From NCBI GenBank assembly GCA_020850355.1, contig JADZEX010000068.1:1-64000 (forward strand): 64,000 bases of DNA. The letters run 5' to 3'. A program made the position numbers and the translations under genes. The DNA is from Fimbriimonadaceae bacterium. Lineage in GTDB: Bacteria > Armatimonadota > UBA10988. Under the pieces are notes generated by a model. That model was not told the DNA's origin and made no database searches. It was given only the letters and a program-made list of their open reading frames with translations. Below, piece after piece: positions 26,204 through 34,993 of the stretch (the stretch's first letter is position 1; each line of letters opens with the position of its first letter).

Positions 26204-28116
26204 CGCTGGCGCCTCACGTAGGTCGACACCTCGACCAGTTGCTGAGCGGTGTAGGTCCCCGCCCCCGCGTCCACTGGCTGTCCGCTGGTATCCTCGTCAT
26301 ACCCCACCCGAACCGCCAGGTTGCGGCCCTCGATGCCGTGGATCAGCGGCCGGCCGGTCCCGTCGACCGCCACGTTCGGCTCCCGCAGCACCAGCGCGTG
26401 GCGCCAGGAGGCGACACTGGCGGCCGGCCGGCGGTTCGCCTGGGTCGGCACGACGTGCAGCTCGCCACTGATCAACCGCCGGGCGCCGGCGGCGCCGACC
26501 TCGTAGGTCACCGCCACCACGCGCCCCGCCTCGCTGGGTCGGAACTGCAGCTCGAGCCGCGTCGGATCGGCGGTCACCGGGGCGGTGTCGACCAGCAGGC
26601 CGAGCACCGGGAAGCCGGCCCCGCCCATCGTCGGGGCGTCGACCGCCAGCAGGTAGCTCGACGGCGCGACGCTCGGGGCGACCTGCCAGTTGTTGATCCG
26701 GCGGTAGAAGACCCAGGCGTCGGTCGGCGCCGTGAGCGGCTGGGCGAGGGTCGGGTTGACCGGCACCAGCCCGTTCCCGGCGAGGTCCGGGTTGGCGGTC
26801 CAGGTGGCGGTATCGAGCGGAATGCGGGTGCCGTCGGCGAGCATCACGACGCGCGGCTGGAAGGTCTCGTCGAGATTCCGGGCGGTCAACTGCAGGCAGG
26901 TGCCGTTGCTGGCGTCGTTGTCGTGGTCGTCGATCAGCCCATCGGCCCCCGGGGCGCCGGTGGTGTCGACCTGGTCGGTCAGGGTGACCTTCTCGCGCAG
27001 GATCCGCCAATCCTCGACGACGTACTCCAGCGCCAGCTCCTCACCCGCCAGCAGCGGCGAGAAGCGCAACACGCCGTGGCTGTAGAGCTGGTCGTCGAAG
27101 TTGAAGCGGTTGGCCGGCTGGTCGTCGGCGACGCCCCGCGGGAGGGCCTGGCGGACCAGCAGGGAGTCCTCGACGACGTCGGTGATTGGGGTCTCGGCGA
27201 CGTCCGGCAGCCGCAACTCGACCGTCGCGTAGGACTCGGTGGCCGGCACGGCCGCCCCACTGACCTGCGGGTCGGCGGCGGCGGCGGTCGGGCTGCTGGC
27301 GTAGAAGGGCGCCAACTGCACATACTTCAGGAGCCCCGTGGCGTCGCGGTAGGCGCAGCGGATGGCGAACTGGCGGGGGCTGCTGTCGAGTTCCAGCAAC
27401 AGCTTGTCGGGCAGCGCGGCGCCGGTGAAGGGGTCGCTGCCGCCGTCGACCACGGCGAAGACCGGCCGGTCGCGGTAGACGTCGCCGCCGGCCAGCGTGA
27501 CGCGGGTCACCCGCAACTCCAGCGGCTCGACCGGCGCGAACTCACGGAACACGGTGAGGTCGCCGGCCGGCCCGCCGGGGGCGGCCTGCAGCGGACCGAA
27601 CAGCGCGTGATAGGCCCGCGGCCGGAGCAGCGTCGGGCCGGGGCTGCCGGGCGCTTCGCTGCGGGCGCCGAGCAGCACCCGCTCGCCGACCACCAGCCGG
27701 GTGTTGCCGATCATGCGGTGCAGCAACTGGCTCTCGGCGGGGTCGATGTTCGGCTCGCTGGTGTTGGTGAGATCGCCGTAGGGCCGGCCGTAGTCGTATG
27801 GTCGCAACTCCTCCTGGCCGGCCAGGAAGCGCAAGAACCCGAACCCGGTATTGGGCGTCCCGCCGCCGGGAGTGACGTCGGTCGGGCGGCCGGCCGGCAG
27901 GATCATGTCCGGCAGCCGGTCCTGCACATCCTGCAGTTCCTGCATGCGGCTCTCGGCCAGCAGAATGGCCGATTGCTTGTCGGTCTGCCGGACGAGCGTC
28001 CCGAGCCCGGTCGGGAAGATCCGGAGGACCGCCAGGATGCCGATCAAGAAGACCGCCAGGGCGATCAGGATCTCGATCAGGCTGAGCCCGTGGATCCGCT
28101 TGCGCAGAGGTGTCAT
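26200..28116 (-). CDS. PilV-like prepilin-type protein, large
   Basis: A 638-residue protein with leader MTPLRKRIHG and helix LSLIEILIALAVFLIGILAV, including Glu +5. The SLIE.LIAL.V..IG.L pattern and the following Gln/Glu-rich stretch (QSAILLAESRMQELQD) are characteristic of PilV. The remaining ectodomain of about 590 residues has no recognised family; PilV is normally about 180 residues. A GAGGA ribosome-binding site lies 6 nt before ATG 28116. The gap to the preceding pilin gene is 59 nt. Confidence 0.85.
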   Translation of the reverse strand: MTPLRKRIHGLSLIEILIALAVFLIGILAVLRIFPTGLGTLVRQTDKQSAILLAESRMQELQDVQDRLPDMILPAGRPTDVTPGGGTPNTGFGFLRFLAGQEELRPYDYGRPYGDLTNTSEPNIDPAESQLLHRMIGNTRLVVGERVLLGARSEAPGSPGPTLLRPRAYHALFGPLQAAPGGPAGDLTVFREFAPVEPLELRVTRVTLAGGDVYRDRPVFAVVDGGSDPFTGAALPDKLLLELDSSPRQFAIRCAYRDATGLLKYVQLAPFYASSPTAAAADPQVSGAAVPATESYATVELRLPDVAETPITDVVEDSLLVRQALPRGVADDQPANRFNFDDQLYSHGVLRFSPLLAGEELALEYVVEDWRILREKVTLTDQVDTTGAPGADGLIDDHDNDASNGTCLQLTARNLDETFQPRVVMLADGTRIPLDTATWTANPDLAGNGLVPVNPTLAQPLTAPTDAWVFYRRINNWQVAPSVAPSSYLLAVDAPTMGGAGFPVLGLLVDTAPVTADPTRLELQFRPSEAGRVVAVTYEVGAAGARRLISGELHVVPTQANRRPAASVASWRHALVLREPNVAVDGTGRPLIHGIEGRNLAVRVGYDEDTSGQPVDAGAGTYTAQQLVEVSTYVRRQR

Positions 28117-28175
28117 CGCCGTTCCTCGCGACCGTCGCCGCCCCGCCGGGGGGCGGCGCGGCGGTGGGCCGTCGG

Positions 28176-28949
28176 CTAGTTGCTGCCGGTTTCGGCCTGG
28201 GTCGCCCAGTTGAACGCCGAGCGCACGACCTTGTCGGTCGCCCCGTCCACCCGCACGATCAGCGAAACCCCGTTGCTGCTGCCCTCGTCATGCTCGCGGC
28301 AGACGGTGATGATGGTGTTGCTGGGAGCGTAGGGGTTGTTCAGCCGGGGTGACTTGCGGCCGCCGGCCAGCTCGTTGGCCTTGCTGACAATCGGCACCCC
28401 CGGCGCGCTGACGTCGCCGAGCGCGGTGTTGTTGTAGCCGAAGGCGTTGTAGAGGTCGTCGTAGGTGCTCGCCGAGCCGTCGCCGCCGACATCCAGGACC
28501 ACCACCGGATCCTGCCCATTGAGGCTGCTGGCGCCATCGACGCCGGCGATCAGCAGGCTGTCCTGCTCCTCATCCGGGCAGATCAGCGCCTTCTGCGACT
28601 CCAGGTAGTTGGGATAGAGCGCGTTGATCCGCGTCTTGCGCCCATTGGCGGCGGTGTTGTAGGCCGCGCCGGTGAAGGCCGCCTGGCCGGTGTCGTCCTT
28701 CAGCCCGGCCCCGGCCAGGCTGTTCCAGGTCGGGTCCAGCGCGGCGTTCGGGTAGCGCTTGTACTCGTTGCGGTAGAGCTTCATCGCCAGCCCGATGCTG
28801 TGCAGGTTGCTGAGGCAGCTCGCCTCGCTGGCCTTTTTCTGAACCGAGCTGTAGACCGGGAAGATGATCGCCGCCAGGACCACGATCACTGCCAGGACGA
28901 CGAGCAGCTCGATGAGCGTAAAGCCCGACCGTCGGAGCCTGCAAACCAT
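28176..28949 (-). CDS. GspG/PilE-like type IV pilin, first gene of the minor-pilin operon
   Basis: A 257-residue pilin with leader MVCRLRRSG, then FTLIELLVVLAVIVVLAAII and Glu +5. The sequence SEASCLSNLHSIGLAMKLYRNEYKRYPN is the conserved post-helix segment of GspG/DUF1559-style bacterial prepilins. ATG 28949 has a perfect AGGAGG 5 nt upstream; the longer open frame to 29297 is antisense-like sequence over the previous gene. It may be the major subunit or a GspG-like pseudopilin. No clear promoter was visible in the 100 nt before it, so transcription may start inside the upstream gene. Confidence 0.88.
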   Translation of the reverse strand: MVCRLRRSGFTLIELLVVLAVIVVLAAIIFPVYSSVQKKASEASCLSNLHSIGLAMKLYRNEYKRYPNAALDPTWNSLAGAGLKDDTGQAAFTGAAYNTAANGRKTRINALYPNYLESQKALICPDEEQDSLLIAGVDGASSLNGQDPVVVLDVGGDGSASTYDDLYNAFGYNNTALGDVSAPGVPIVSKANELAGGRKSPRLNNPYAPSNTIITVCREHDEGSSNGVSLIVRVDGATDKVVRSAFNWATQAETGSN

Positions 28950-29049
28950 GACTGCCTCCTGAAGCCCACACGGGCCGCCCGCCGCTGACGCAGGTCGGCG
29001 ACGGCACTCTGCACTTTCCCCACCACCCGGACCGTTAAACGACTCCCCG

Positions 29050-29820
29050 TTACGCGGTGGGAACACCCACCACCTGCAGCCGCTGGCGGCGCCAGCGGGT
29101 TTCGGCGTCCAACAGCCGGCTGTCCTCGATCCGACCGCGCAGTTCGAGCACCCCGGCGGCCAGCGCCCGGACGAACGAAGTGACCCAGGCCGCGCCCGCG
29201 GCGGCCACCAGGTCGGCCGCCAGCGCCTGCAGCTTCTCCTCCCGCCGCAGCCCGGCCCGGCCGCCGGCGGCGAGGTACGCATAGTTAAAGGCGACACTGT
29301 CGATTCGACAATAGCCGGGCGTCGGTGGGGCGAACACGAGGTCCAGCAGGACCTGCCGCGGGGGCCCCTCGTCGTCGCCCTCGGCGACCAGCCGCAAGCT
29401 CGCCGGCCCGGCCGCGGCAGGCCCGGCCAGCAGCTCCGCCGGGCCGCGCTCGTCCTTCTCCAGCAGCGCGCCGGCGAGCAGTTGCAGGTTGCCCCAGGGC
29501 CAGCGGCGGACCCGTTGGCGGTGGTCCTCGACGGCCAGGGCCGCCGGCTCGACCGCCGCGCGGGTCACCGGCCCGGGTCGCTCCAGCGGCAACAGCGCGG
29601 CCTGCGGCAGGCAGCAGGTCGGCAGCCCGAGCGCCGCCAACTGCCGGCCGAGGTCTTGCGCCGGCCCCAGCGCGAGATGCTCCGCCAGCAGGCCGCGCCC
29701 GCGGTGGAGGCGGCCGGCGACATCGATCAGCCGCTCGCCGCAGACCGTGGCGATCGCCTGGGTCAGCGGCGCGAGGTCGCGCGGCAGGCTGGCCGCCGCC
29801 AGCAGGGCGTAGTCGTTCAC
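29050..29820 (-). CDS. Conserved-looking protein of unknown function coupled to a histidine kinase
   Basis: A 256-residue soluble protein, rich in Leu, Ala and Arg, with no signal peptide or membrane segment and no family recognised. It starts at GTG 29820, overlapping the kinase stop by 4 nt (GTGA), which indicates coupled translation. Its N-terminal region (LAPLTQAIATVCGERLIDVAG, then RLHRG) could be a sensor or effector-type fold, but this is not established. Because it is made with the kinase and lacks a receiver domain's conserved aspartates, it is not a canonical response regulator. Confidence 0.7.
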   Translation of the reverse strand: MNDYALLAAASLPRDLAPLTQAIATVCGERLIDVAGRLHRGRGLLAEHLALGPAQDLGRQLAALGLPTCCLPQAALLPLERPGPVTRAAVEPAALAVEDHRQRVRRWPWGNLQLLAGALLEKDERGPAELLAGPAAAGPASLRLVAEGDDEGPPRQVLLDLVFAPPTPGYCRIDSVAFNYAYLAAGGRAGLRREEKLQALAADLVAAAGAAWVTSFVRALAAGVLELRGRIEDSRLLDAETRWRRQRLQVVGVPTA

Positions 29821-31169
29821 GCCGCCCCGGCCGCCGCGGCGGCGTGTTGCAGCGGAATGCGAATCGTGAAGACGGTGCCCTGGCCCTGCTCGCTGGCGAC
29901 GGTGATCCGCCCGTCGTGCGCCTCCACCACGTTGCCGACGATCTTGGTGCCGAGCCCGGTGCCGCCCGGCTTGGTCGACACCGCGTCCTTCGTGAAGAGC
30001 TTGGCGCGGACATGCTCGGGCATCCCGCTGCCGGTGTCGCCGACCTCGATCACAAGGTGTTCGGCGCCGGCGCCGAAGTCCGCGGCCTGGTCGGTGCGGG
30101 TGGCAACCCAGATCGTGCCGCCCGCCGGCGTTTCGGGGATGGCGTTGTTGACCAGGTTGTAGATGCAGTTGTACATCTGTTTCTGGTCCAACTCGGCGGC
30201 CGGCAGGTCGGGGCCCAGCCGCAGGTCGATCCGCAGGTCCTGCCGCTCGGCGACCAGCTTCAGCGGCGTCGCGACCATCTGCACGACGTCGTTGATCACG
30301 GTCGGTTCGAAGGTCGGCTCGGCGACGATCCCCTTGACGCAGTCGGCGATCTCGCGGACCCGCGCCTGGACCTGGTCGGAGCCGTCGAGGAACATCTTGA
30401 CCGCTTCGGGGTAAAACTCCCGCAGCATCCCGCAGACGTCTTCGAGGCGTTCGGCCTGCTCGGCGGCGAGGTCGGTCTTGAGGCGGTCGATGTCCTCGAA
30501 GAAGCCCTCGAACATCATCTCGAGGGTCTGCGCGCAGACCGCCACCGGGGTCACCATGTTCTTGACATCGTGGCTGATGTCGCCCATCAGCTTGACGACC
30601 ACCGCCAACTGCGCCTCCATGAACAGGCGGGCGTTCTCGATGGCGCTGGCGGCCTGCGCCGAGAGGATCATCAGGGTGTCGATGTCGTGCTCGTCGAAGA
30701 ACCCGCCGCCCTCTTTGTTGAGGATCTGCATCACCCCGACGGGGTCCCCGACAATCGACTTGATGGGCACCGAGACCATGTTGCGGGTCTGGTAGCCGCT
30801 GACCTGGTCGATCCCCTTGAAGTGGCTCTTGTCCTGCGTCACGTCGGGCGTGATCTTCGGCTCGCCGGTCCGGAAGACCTCGCCGGCGATGCCCTGTTGG
30901 GGGTCCATCTTGCGGCCGGTCAGAATCGCGGCGGCCTCGCCGACGACGTACTTGAACTCCAACATGCCGTCGCCCTCTTCGTAGAGCAGCAACGACCCGG
31001 CGTTGGCGCCGACGGCGCGCAGGCAGGAGGTCAGCGTTTCCTGCAGGATCTCGGCGAGGTCCGTCTTCGACGAGAGTCGGGCGGTGATGTGATGCACCGC
31101 CTCCAACTGCTGCGTGCGCTGCTCCAGCTCCTGCCGCAGCAGGTCGAGTTCGGCTTCGCTGACGGGCAT
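29817..31169 (-). CDS. GAF-domain sensor histidine kinase
   Basis: A cytoplasmic two-component sensor of 450 residues. It has a short N-terminal coiled coil (1-30), a GAF domain (about 35-185; ligand unknown), a dimerisation and phosphoacceptor region with H-box GDISHDVKNMV (His200), and an HATPase domain with N-box YNLVNNAIPE (Asn342), G1 box DTGSGMP (378-384) and G2 box GGTGLGTKI (402-410). No membrane segment was seen. ATG 31169 is preferred over an upstream in-frame start at 31223, which adds an Arg-rich stretch unlike the family. It has its own promoter (31262-31291). No response regulator is present in the window, so the phosphoryl acceptor is unknown. The pilus genes downstream are possible targets only by proximity. 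Confidence 0.9.
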   Translation of the reverse strand: MPVSEAELDLLRQELEQRTQQLEAVHHITARLSSKTDLAEILQETLTSCLRAVGANAGSLLLYEEGDGMLEFKYVVGEAAAILTGRKMDPQQGIAGEVFRTGEPKITPDVTQDKSHFKGIDQVSGYQTRNMVSVPIKSIVGDPVGVMQILNKEGGGFFDEHDIDTLMILSAQAASAIENARLFMEAQLAVVVKLMGDISHDVKNMVTPVAVCAQTLEMMFEGFFEDIDRLKTDLAAEQAERLEDVCGMLREFYPEAVKMFLDGSDQVQARVREIADCVKGIVAEPTFEPTVINDVVQMVATPLKLVAERQDLRIDLRLGPDLPAAELDQKQMYNCIYNLVNNAIPETPAGGTIWVATRTDQAADFGAGAEHLVIEVGDTGSGMPEHVRAKLFTKDAVSTKPGGTGLGTKIVGNVVEAHDGRITVASEQGQGTVFTIRIPLQHAAAAAGAA

Positions 31170-31261
31170 GTTGGCGATCCTGTCGAGCCGCTTCGACGGT
31201 GCCTGCTCCCGGCGGCCGGGCACCGGCGCCCTGGCGGCGGGGCGCGGACGGCAGTTGGCTC

Positions 31262-31291
31262 ACTATGCTACAGCGCCGCGGGCGATGTCAA
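31262..31291 (-). promoter_or_regulatory. Promoter of the histidine kinase unit
   Basis: A perfect TTGACA (31286-31291) and CATAGT (31262-31267, 4/6) lie 18 nt apart on the minus strand. The -35 box overlaps the stop codon of the last glycan-operon gene. A transcript starting near 31255 would have a leader of about 85 nt. Confidence 0.55.
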
Positions 31292-32391
31292 CCCTCGGAC
31301 CGCCGACCGAAGGGCGAATGCTCCGGCCAGGCTCGCCGGGCGAGGGCTTCCTGGACCGCGCGGCAGACGCTGCCGACCGCCACGTTGCGCAGACAGCGCA
31401 GTTCGTCGCCGGCGCGATCGCAGCTCCACTGGCGGCGTGACTGGACGTTGTCGGGCCGGTAGCAGGGGCCGCACTCGGGGGGCTCCCAGAGGTAGCGGTG
31501 GCGCGGACCGAGCGGCGCTACCAGGCGCGGGTCGGTCGGCCCGAACAGCGCCACCGTCGGCACGCCGAGCGCGGCGGCGATGTGCAGCGGGCCGGTGTCG
31601 TTGGCGACGACCGCCGCGCAGCGCGCCAGGACCGCGGCGAGGTGCGGCAAGACGGTCCGGCCGCAGAGGTTGGCAACGCCCGGACTGGCGGCGCGGACGG
31701 CGGCGCAGAGGTCGGCCTCGTCGGGGCTGCCGACGACCACCACGCCGACCCCGAGGGTCGCTCGCAGCGCCTGGGTCAGTTCGACGAAGCGTTCCAGCGG
31801 CCAACGCTTCATGGTCATCGTGGTGCCGGGGTTCTTGCCCCCGCCGGGCGCCACCGCGACCAACGGCCGGGGCAGCTCCAGCTCCTGCAGCAGCAGCTCG
31901 GCGCTGACCTGGGCCTCGGCGGTGAGCCCAATCCGCATCCCCGGGTTGCGCACCTCAGGGCCCAGCGCGCGCAGCAGGTTGAGGTACCGCTCGGTCTCGT
32001 GGACGCGGTCGTCGAAGGCCACTTCGCAGGTCATCGTGCGGTGACTGAGGCCGAGCTGGAAGCCGACCCGCTGCGGCGCCCGGGTGCCCCAGCAGAGCAA
32101 CTGCGCGGCGAAGTTGCGGTGCAGGCAGAAGACCAGGTCGTAGTTCTGGGCCCGCAGGTGGAGCATGATCCGGCGGTAGGCGATCAGGCTGGAGAGCCCC
32201 GACCCGCCCCACGGGCCATCGTAGACGATCCGCCGCCGGAGGCTCGGGTGGTCCCGGAGGATTGGCTCACTGTGCCGCCCCAGCAGCCAGTCGACGGCGG
32301 CCTCCGGCCAGACCTGGCGACACGCCTCCAGCAGCGGCGTGGCGAACAGCACGTCGCCGATGGCGTTCAGCTTGACGATCAGGATCGTCAC
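31288..32391 (-). CDS. Glycosyltransferase family 9, heptosyltransferase-like
   Basis: A 367-residue GT-B enzyme of the ADP-heptose:LPS heptosyltransferase family, cytoplasmic and peripheral to the membrane. Family marks are the N-terminal ILIVKLNAIGDVLFATPLL, the C-domain donor motif VVANDTGPLHIAAALGVP, and TVALFGPTDP. A Cys-rich C-terminal segment (CGPCYRP... CLRNV) is also common in GT9. The start is GTG 32391, overlapping the epimerase stop by 4 nt. It is the final gene of the glycan operon. The donor may be ADP-heptose or another nucleotide sugar; the sequence does not settle this. Confidence 0.9.
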   Translation of the reverse strand: MTILIVKLNAIGDVLFATPLLEACRQVWPEAAVDWLLGRHSEPILRDHPSLRRRIVYDGPWGGSGLSSLIAYRRIMLHLRAQNYDLVFCLHRNFAAQLLCWGTRAPQRVGFQLGLSHRTMTCEVAFDDRVHETERYLNLLRALGPEVRNPGMRIGLTAEAQVSAELLLQELELPRPLVAVAPGGGKNPGTTMTMKRWPLERFVELTQALRATLGVGVVVVGSPDEADLCAAVRAASPGVANLCGRTVLPHLAAVLARCAAVVANDTGPLHIAAALGVPTVALFGPTDPRLVAPLGPRHRYLWEPPECGPCYRPDNVQSRRQWSCDRAGDELRCLRNVAVGSVCRAVQEALARRAWPEHSPFGRRSEG

Positions 32392-33311
32392 GAGCGGTAG
32401 CTGTCCAAGGTCCGGCGGATGCCTTCGCGGAAGGCCACCTGCGGGGTCCAGTCGAGCAGTTCGCGGGCCTTCGCGACGGCCAGCGCGATCCGCTTCACCT
32501 CACCGGTGCGGGCCGGCTCGTGGACCAGGTGGTAAGGCCGCCCCCAGGCGGCTTCGAGCGCCGCGGCGACTTCGTTGACGGTGGTCTCGACGGCGGTGCC
32601 GATGTTGATGATCTCGCCGTCGGCGCGGGTCGTCGCGGCGACCACGGCGCGAGCGACGTCGCCGACGTAGACGAAGTCGCGAGTCTGCTCGCCGTCGCCG
32701 AAGATCTTGCAGACGCCGCCCTCCAGGATCCGCACCGTGAAGATGGCGACCACGCCGGCCTCGCCATGCGGGTCCTGCCGCGGGCCGTAGACGTTGCTGA
32801 AGCGCAGCACGGTGTAGCGCTGGCCGTGGTTGACGGCTTCGGCGTCGAGGTAGTGTTCGACGGTGTGCTTGGTGATCCCATACGGCGCCAGCGGCCGCGC
32901 CGGGCAGGTCTCGGGCACCGGCAGCAGGCTCGGATCAGGGTCCCCGTAGGCCGCGCCACCGGTGCTGCTGTAGACGATTTTCGGTTGCCCGTGACGGCGG
33001 GCGGCCAGGATCACGTTGAGGCTGCCGCCGATGTTGCGGCGCATGTCGTCGAACGGGTCCTTCATGGACTCGATCACGCTGACCTGGGCGGCGAGGTGGA
33101 TCACCACCTCCGGCTGCACCGCGGCGAAGGTCGCGTCGACGAACTCGGCGTCGGTCAGGCAGCCGACATGGAGCGGCACGTCGGGGGCAAGGTTCGCACG
33201 CTTGCCGTTGCTCAGGTTGTCGAGCACCGCCACCTGGTGCCCCGCAGCCTGCAGCAACTCCACGACATGCGAGCCGATGAAGCCCGCGCCTCCGGTGACC
33301 AGCGCCTTCAT
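32388..33311 (-). CDS. NAD-dependent epimerase/dehydratase, UDP-glucose 4-epimerase-like
   Basis: An extended SDR of 307 residues that probably interconverts UDP-sugars for the glycan operon. Key residues: NAD-binding GGAGFIGS (7-14), Ser/Thr cluster YSSTGG (114-119), and catalytic Tyr144/Lys148 in YGITK. The segment GPRQDPHGEAGVVAIF matches UDP-glucose/UDP-GlcNAc 4-epimerases, as does GDGEQTRDFVYVGDVA. ATG 33311 overlaps the preceding stop by 4 nt. The exact substrate is unknown; GalE-like or a UDP-GlcNAc C4-epimerase are equally possible. Confidence 0.9.
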   Translation of the reverse strand: MKALVTGGAGFIGSHVVELLQAAGHQVAVLDNLSNGKRANLAPDVPLHVGCLTDAEFVDATFAAVQPEVVIHLAAQVSVIESMKDPFDDMRRNIGGSLNVILAARRHGQPKIVYSSTGGAAYGDPDPSLLPVPETCPARPLAPYGITKHTVEHYLDAEAVNHGQRYTVLRFSNVYGPRQDPHGEAGVVAIFTVRILEGGVCKIFGDGEQTRDFVYVGDVARAVVAATTRADGEIINIGTAVETTVNEVAAALEAAWGRPYHLVHEPARTGEVKRIALAVAKARELLDWTPQVAFREGIRRTLDSYRS

Positions 33312-34993
33312 ACTGCGATCCTCCGCCTGCTGAGCCAGGCCCACAGGCCCCCAAGGTACACCCAGGCGAGGCAGTTTGCCAAGCCGCTGGCGCCGACCGT
33401 CGGCAGCAGCGGCGCCAGGGTCGGCAGCAGCGCCAGCCAGAGCGGCTGCACGCCGCCGCTGGGCAACAGGCCGGGATAGCGCAGCCGCGGCAGCACCGCG
33501 CCGGCCGCCAGGAGCAGGGCGCTGGCGGTCAGCAGCGCGCGCCGCAGGCGACCGTCGCCCAGCGTCTGCCAGCCCGCCTGCAGCGCGGGCAGGGTGAGCG
33601 CCAGGGCAGGCAGCAGTTGACGCCCGCCGGGGGCGAAACCCGAGCGCCAGAGCAGGAAGCTGGCGATCAGCGCGAGGTGCCCCAGCGCCGCCAGCAGCAG
33701 CGGGCGGGCCCGGCGGTCGGCCCAGGCCAGGCGCCAGCCGGGCAGCAGTAGGAGCCATGCCGGGCTGACCGCGAAGAGGCCGTCCTGGGGATCGACCAGC
33801 AGGCCCGGCAGTCCCAGCAGCGGATTGCCGCTGCCCGGTCCGGGGAACTTGCCGCCCCCGCAGCGTTGCGGCGCATCGAGGGCCCAGGAGCCGTAGACCG
33901 CGGCGAACCAGGCCAACTGCGTCAGCAGCCCGACCGCCAGCCCGAACAACGGTCCGCTCGCCGCCACCCGCCGCTGTCGCCAGGCGATCGTCAGCGCCAG
34001 CAGGGCCACCAGCGGCAGCAGCTTGAGGTGAATCCAGACCAGCCCTCCCGCCAGCAGCGCGCCGAGCGCCAGCTCGCGGCGCCGCGGCGCGGGGTGGACG
34101 GCGAGGTGGCCAAGCCAGGCCAGCCCCCCCAGCGCCGCGCCTTCGGTGTGCAACGTCGGACCGAGGGTCAGCAGCGGCGAGGTGAACAGCACCAGGCAGG
34201 CGGCGTCCCAGCCCTCCTCGCCGGCCAAGGTGGTGGCCAACCGGACGACCGCCACAGCCGCCAGGACCGCCAGCAGCAGGCCCGTCAGGCGCGCCCCGGC
34301 CACCCCGCCAAGCGCGTAGCCCGGCAGCAACAGCAGCGACAGCCCGAGTTGGTGGATGGGCCGCCGGCGACCGTCGGGACCGCCCACCTCGTGGGGGTCC
34401 AGCAGCGGACCGGGCAGGCCGGTGGCGCGGCGCAACCAGTCGCTTGGAAAGAAGGCCCGCCAGCGCCCCTGACCGTAGTCGTTGCCGAGGTCGGCGTCGC
34501 CGTCCTGCCAGAGGCTGACCGTCTGCAAGAGGTAGTGCGGCTCATCGCCGGTCAGGGTCTGCAGCGGCGCAGCGCTGACCGCCAGGGCGCCGTAGATGGC
34601 GGCGACCGCCAGCGCCAGCCGCCAGCCGCGGGGCCGCGCCGCCCAACAGCGCAGCACGGCGTCGAGGGCCACCGCGGCGGTCAGCCAACTACCGGCCAGC
34701 AGCACGGCCAGCAGCCGCCCGGCCGGCGCCGGCAGCGCCGCACCGTCGGCGAAGCGGGCCAGCAGCGGCGCCAGCAGGCCGCCTGGCAGCGCCGCCAGCA
34801 GCAGGCTGCCGGCGAGTCCGCCGACCGCCGCCGGCCAACGTGGTGGGCCCAGCAGGAGCAGGCTGCCGGCGACCAGCAGCCCGCGCGCCAGCGGCCCGCT
34901 GGGCGCCGCGCCGCAGCGCGCGGCGGTCAGGCTGGCCGCCGCTCCCAGCAGCGCGCCGGCGAGTCCGACCAGCAGCCAGGGCAGCCGCTTCAT
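33308..34993 (-). CDS. Multi-pass membrane protein, probable GT-C glycosyltransferase
   Basis: A 561-residue integral membrane protein with about 12-14 hydrophobic segments. After the first group of helices it has TGDEPHYLLQTVSLWQDGD, the Asp-Glu-containing first periplasmic loop expected in GT-C (GT39-like) enzymes that use polyprenyl-phosphate sugars. Overall similarity to named families is not obvious. ATG 34993 overlaps the GT4 stop by 4 nt. It likely adds a sugar on the periplasmic side of the membrane, which is inference from the motif and operon. Confidence 0.78.
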   Translation of the reverse strand: MKRLPWLLVGLAGALLGAAASLTAARCGAAPSGPLARGLLVAGSLLLLGPPRWPAAVGGLAGSLLLAALPGGLLAPLLARFADGAALPAPAGRLLAVLLAGSWLTAAVALDAVLRCWAARPRGWRLALAVAAIYGALAVSAAPLQTLTGDEPHYLLQTVSLWQDGDADLGNDYGQGRWRAFFPSDWLRRATGLPGPLLDPHEVGGPDGRRRPIHQLGLSLLLLPGYALGGVAGARLTGLLLAVLAAVAVVRLATTLAGEEGWDAACLVLFTSPLLTLGPTLHTEGAALGGLAWLGHLAVHPAPRRRELALGALLAGGLVWIHLKLLPLVALLALTIAWRQRRVAASGPLFGLAVGLLTQLAWFAAVYGSWALDAPQRCGGGKFPGPGSGNPLLGLPGLLVDPQDGLFAVSPAWLLLLPGWRLAWADRRARPLLLAALGHLALIASFLLWRSGFAPGGRQLLPALALTLPALQAGWQTLGDGRLRRALLTASALLLAAGAVLPRLRYPGLLPSGGVQPLWLALLPTLAPLLPTVGASGLANCLAWVYLGGLWAWLSRRRIAV

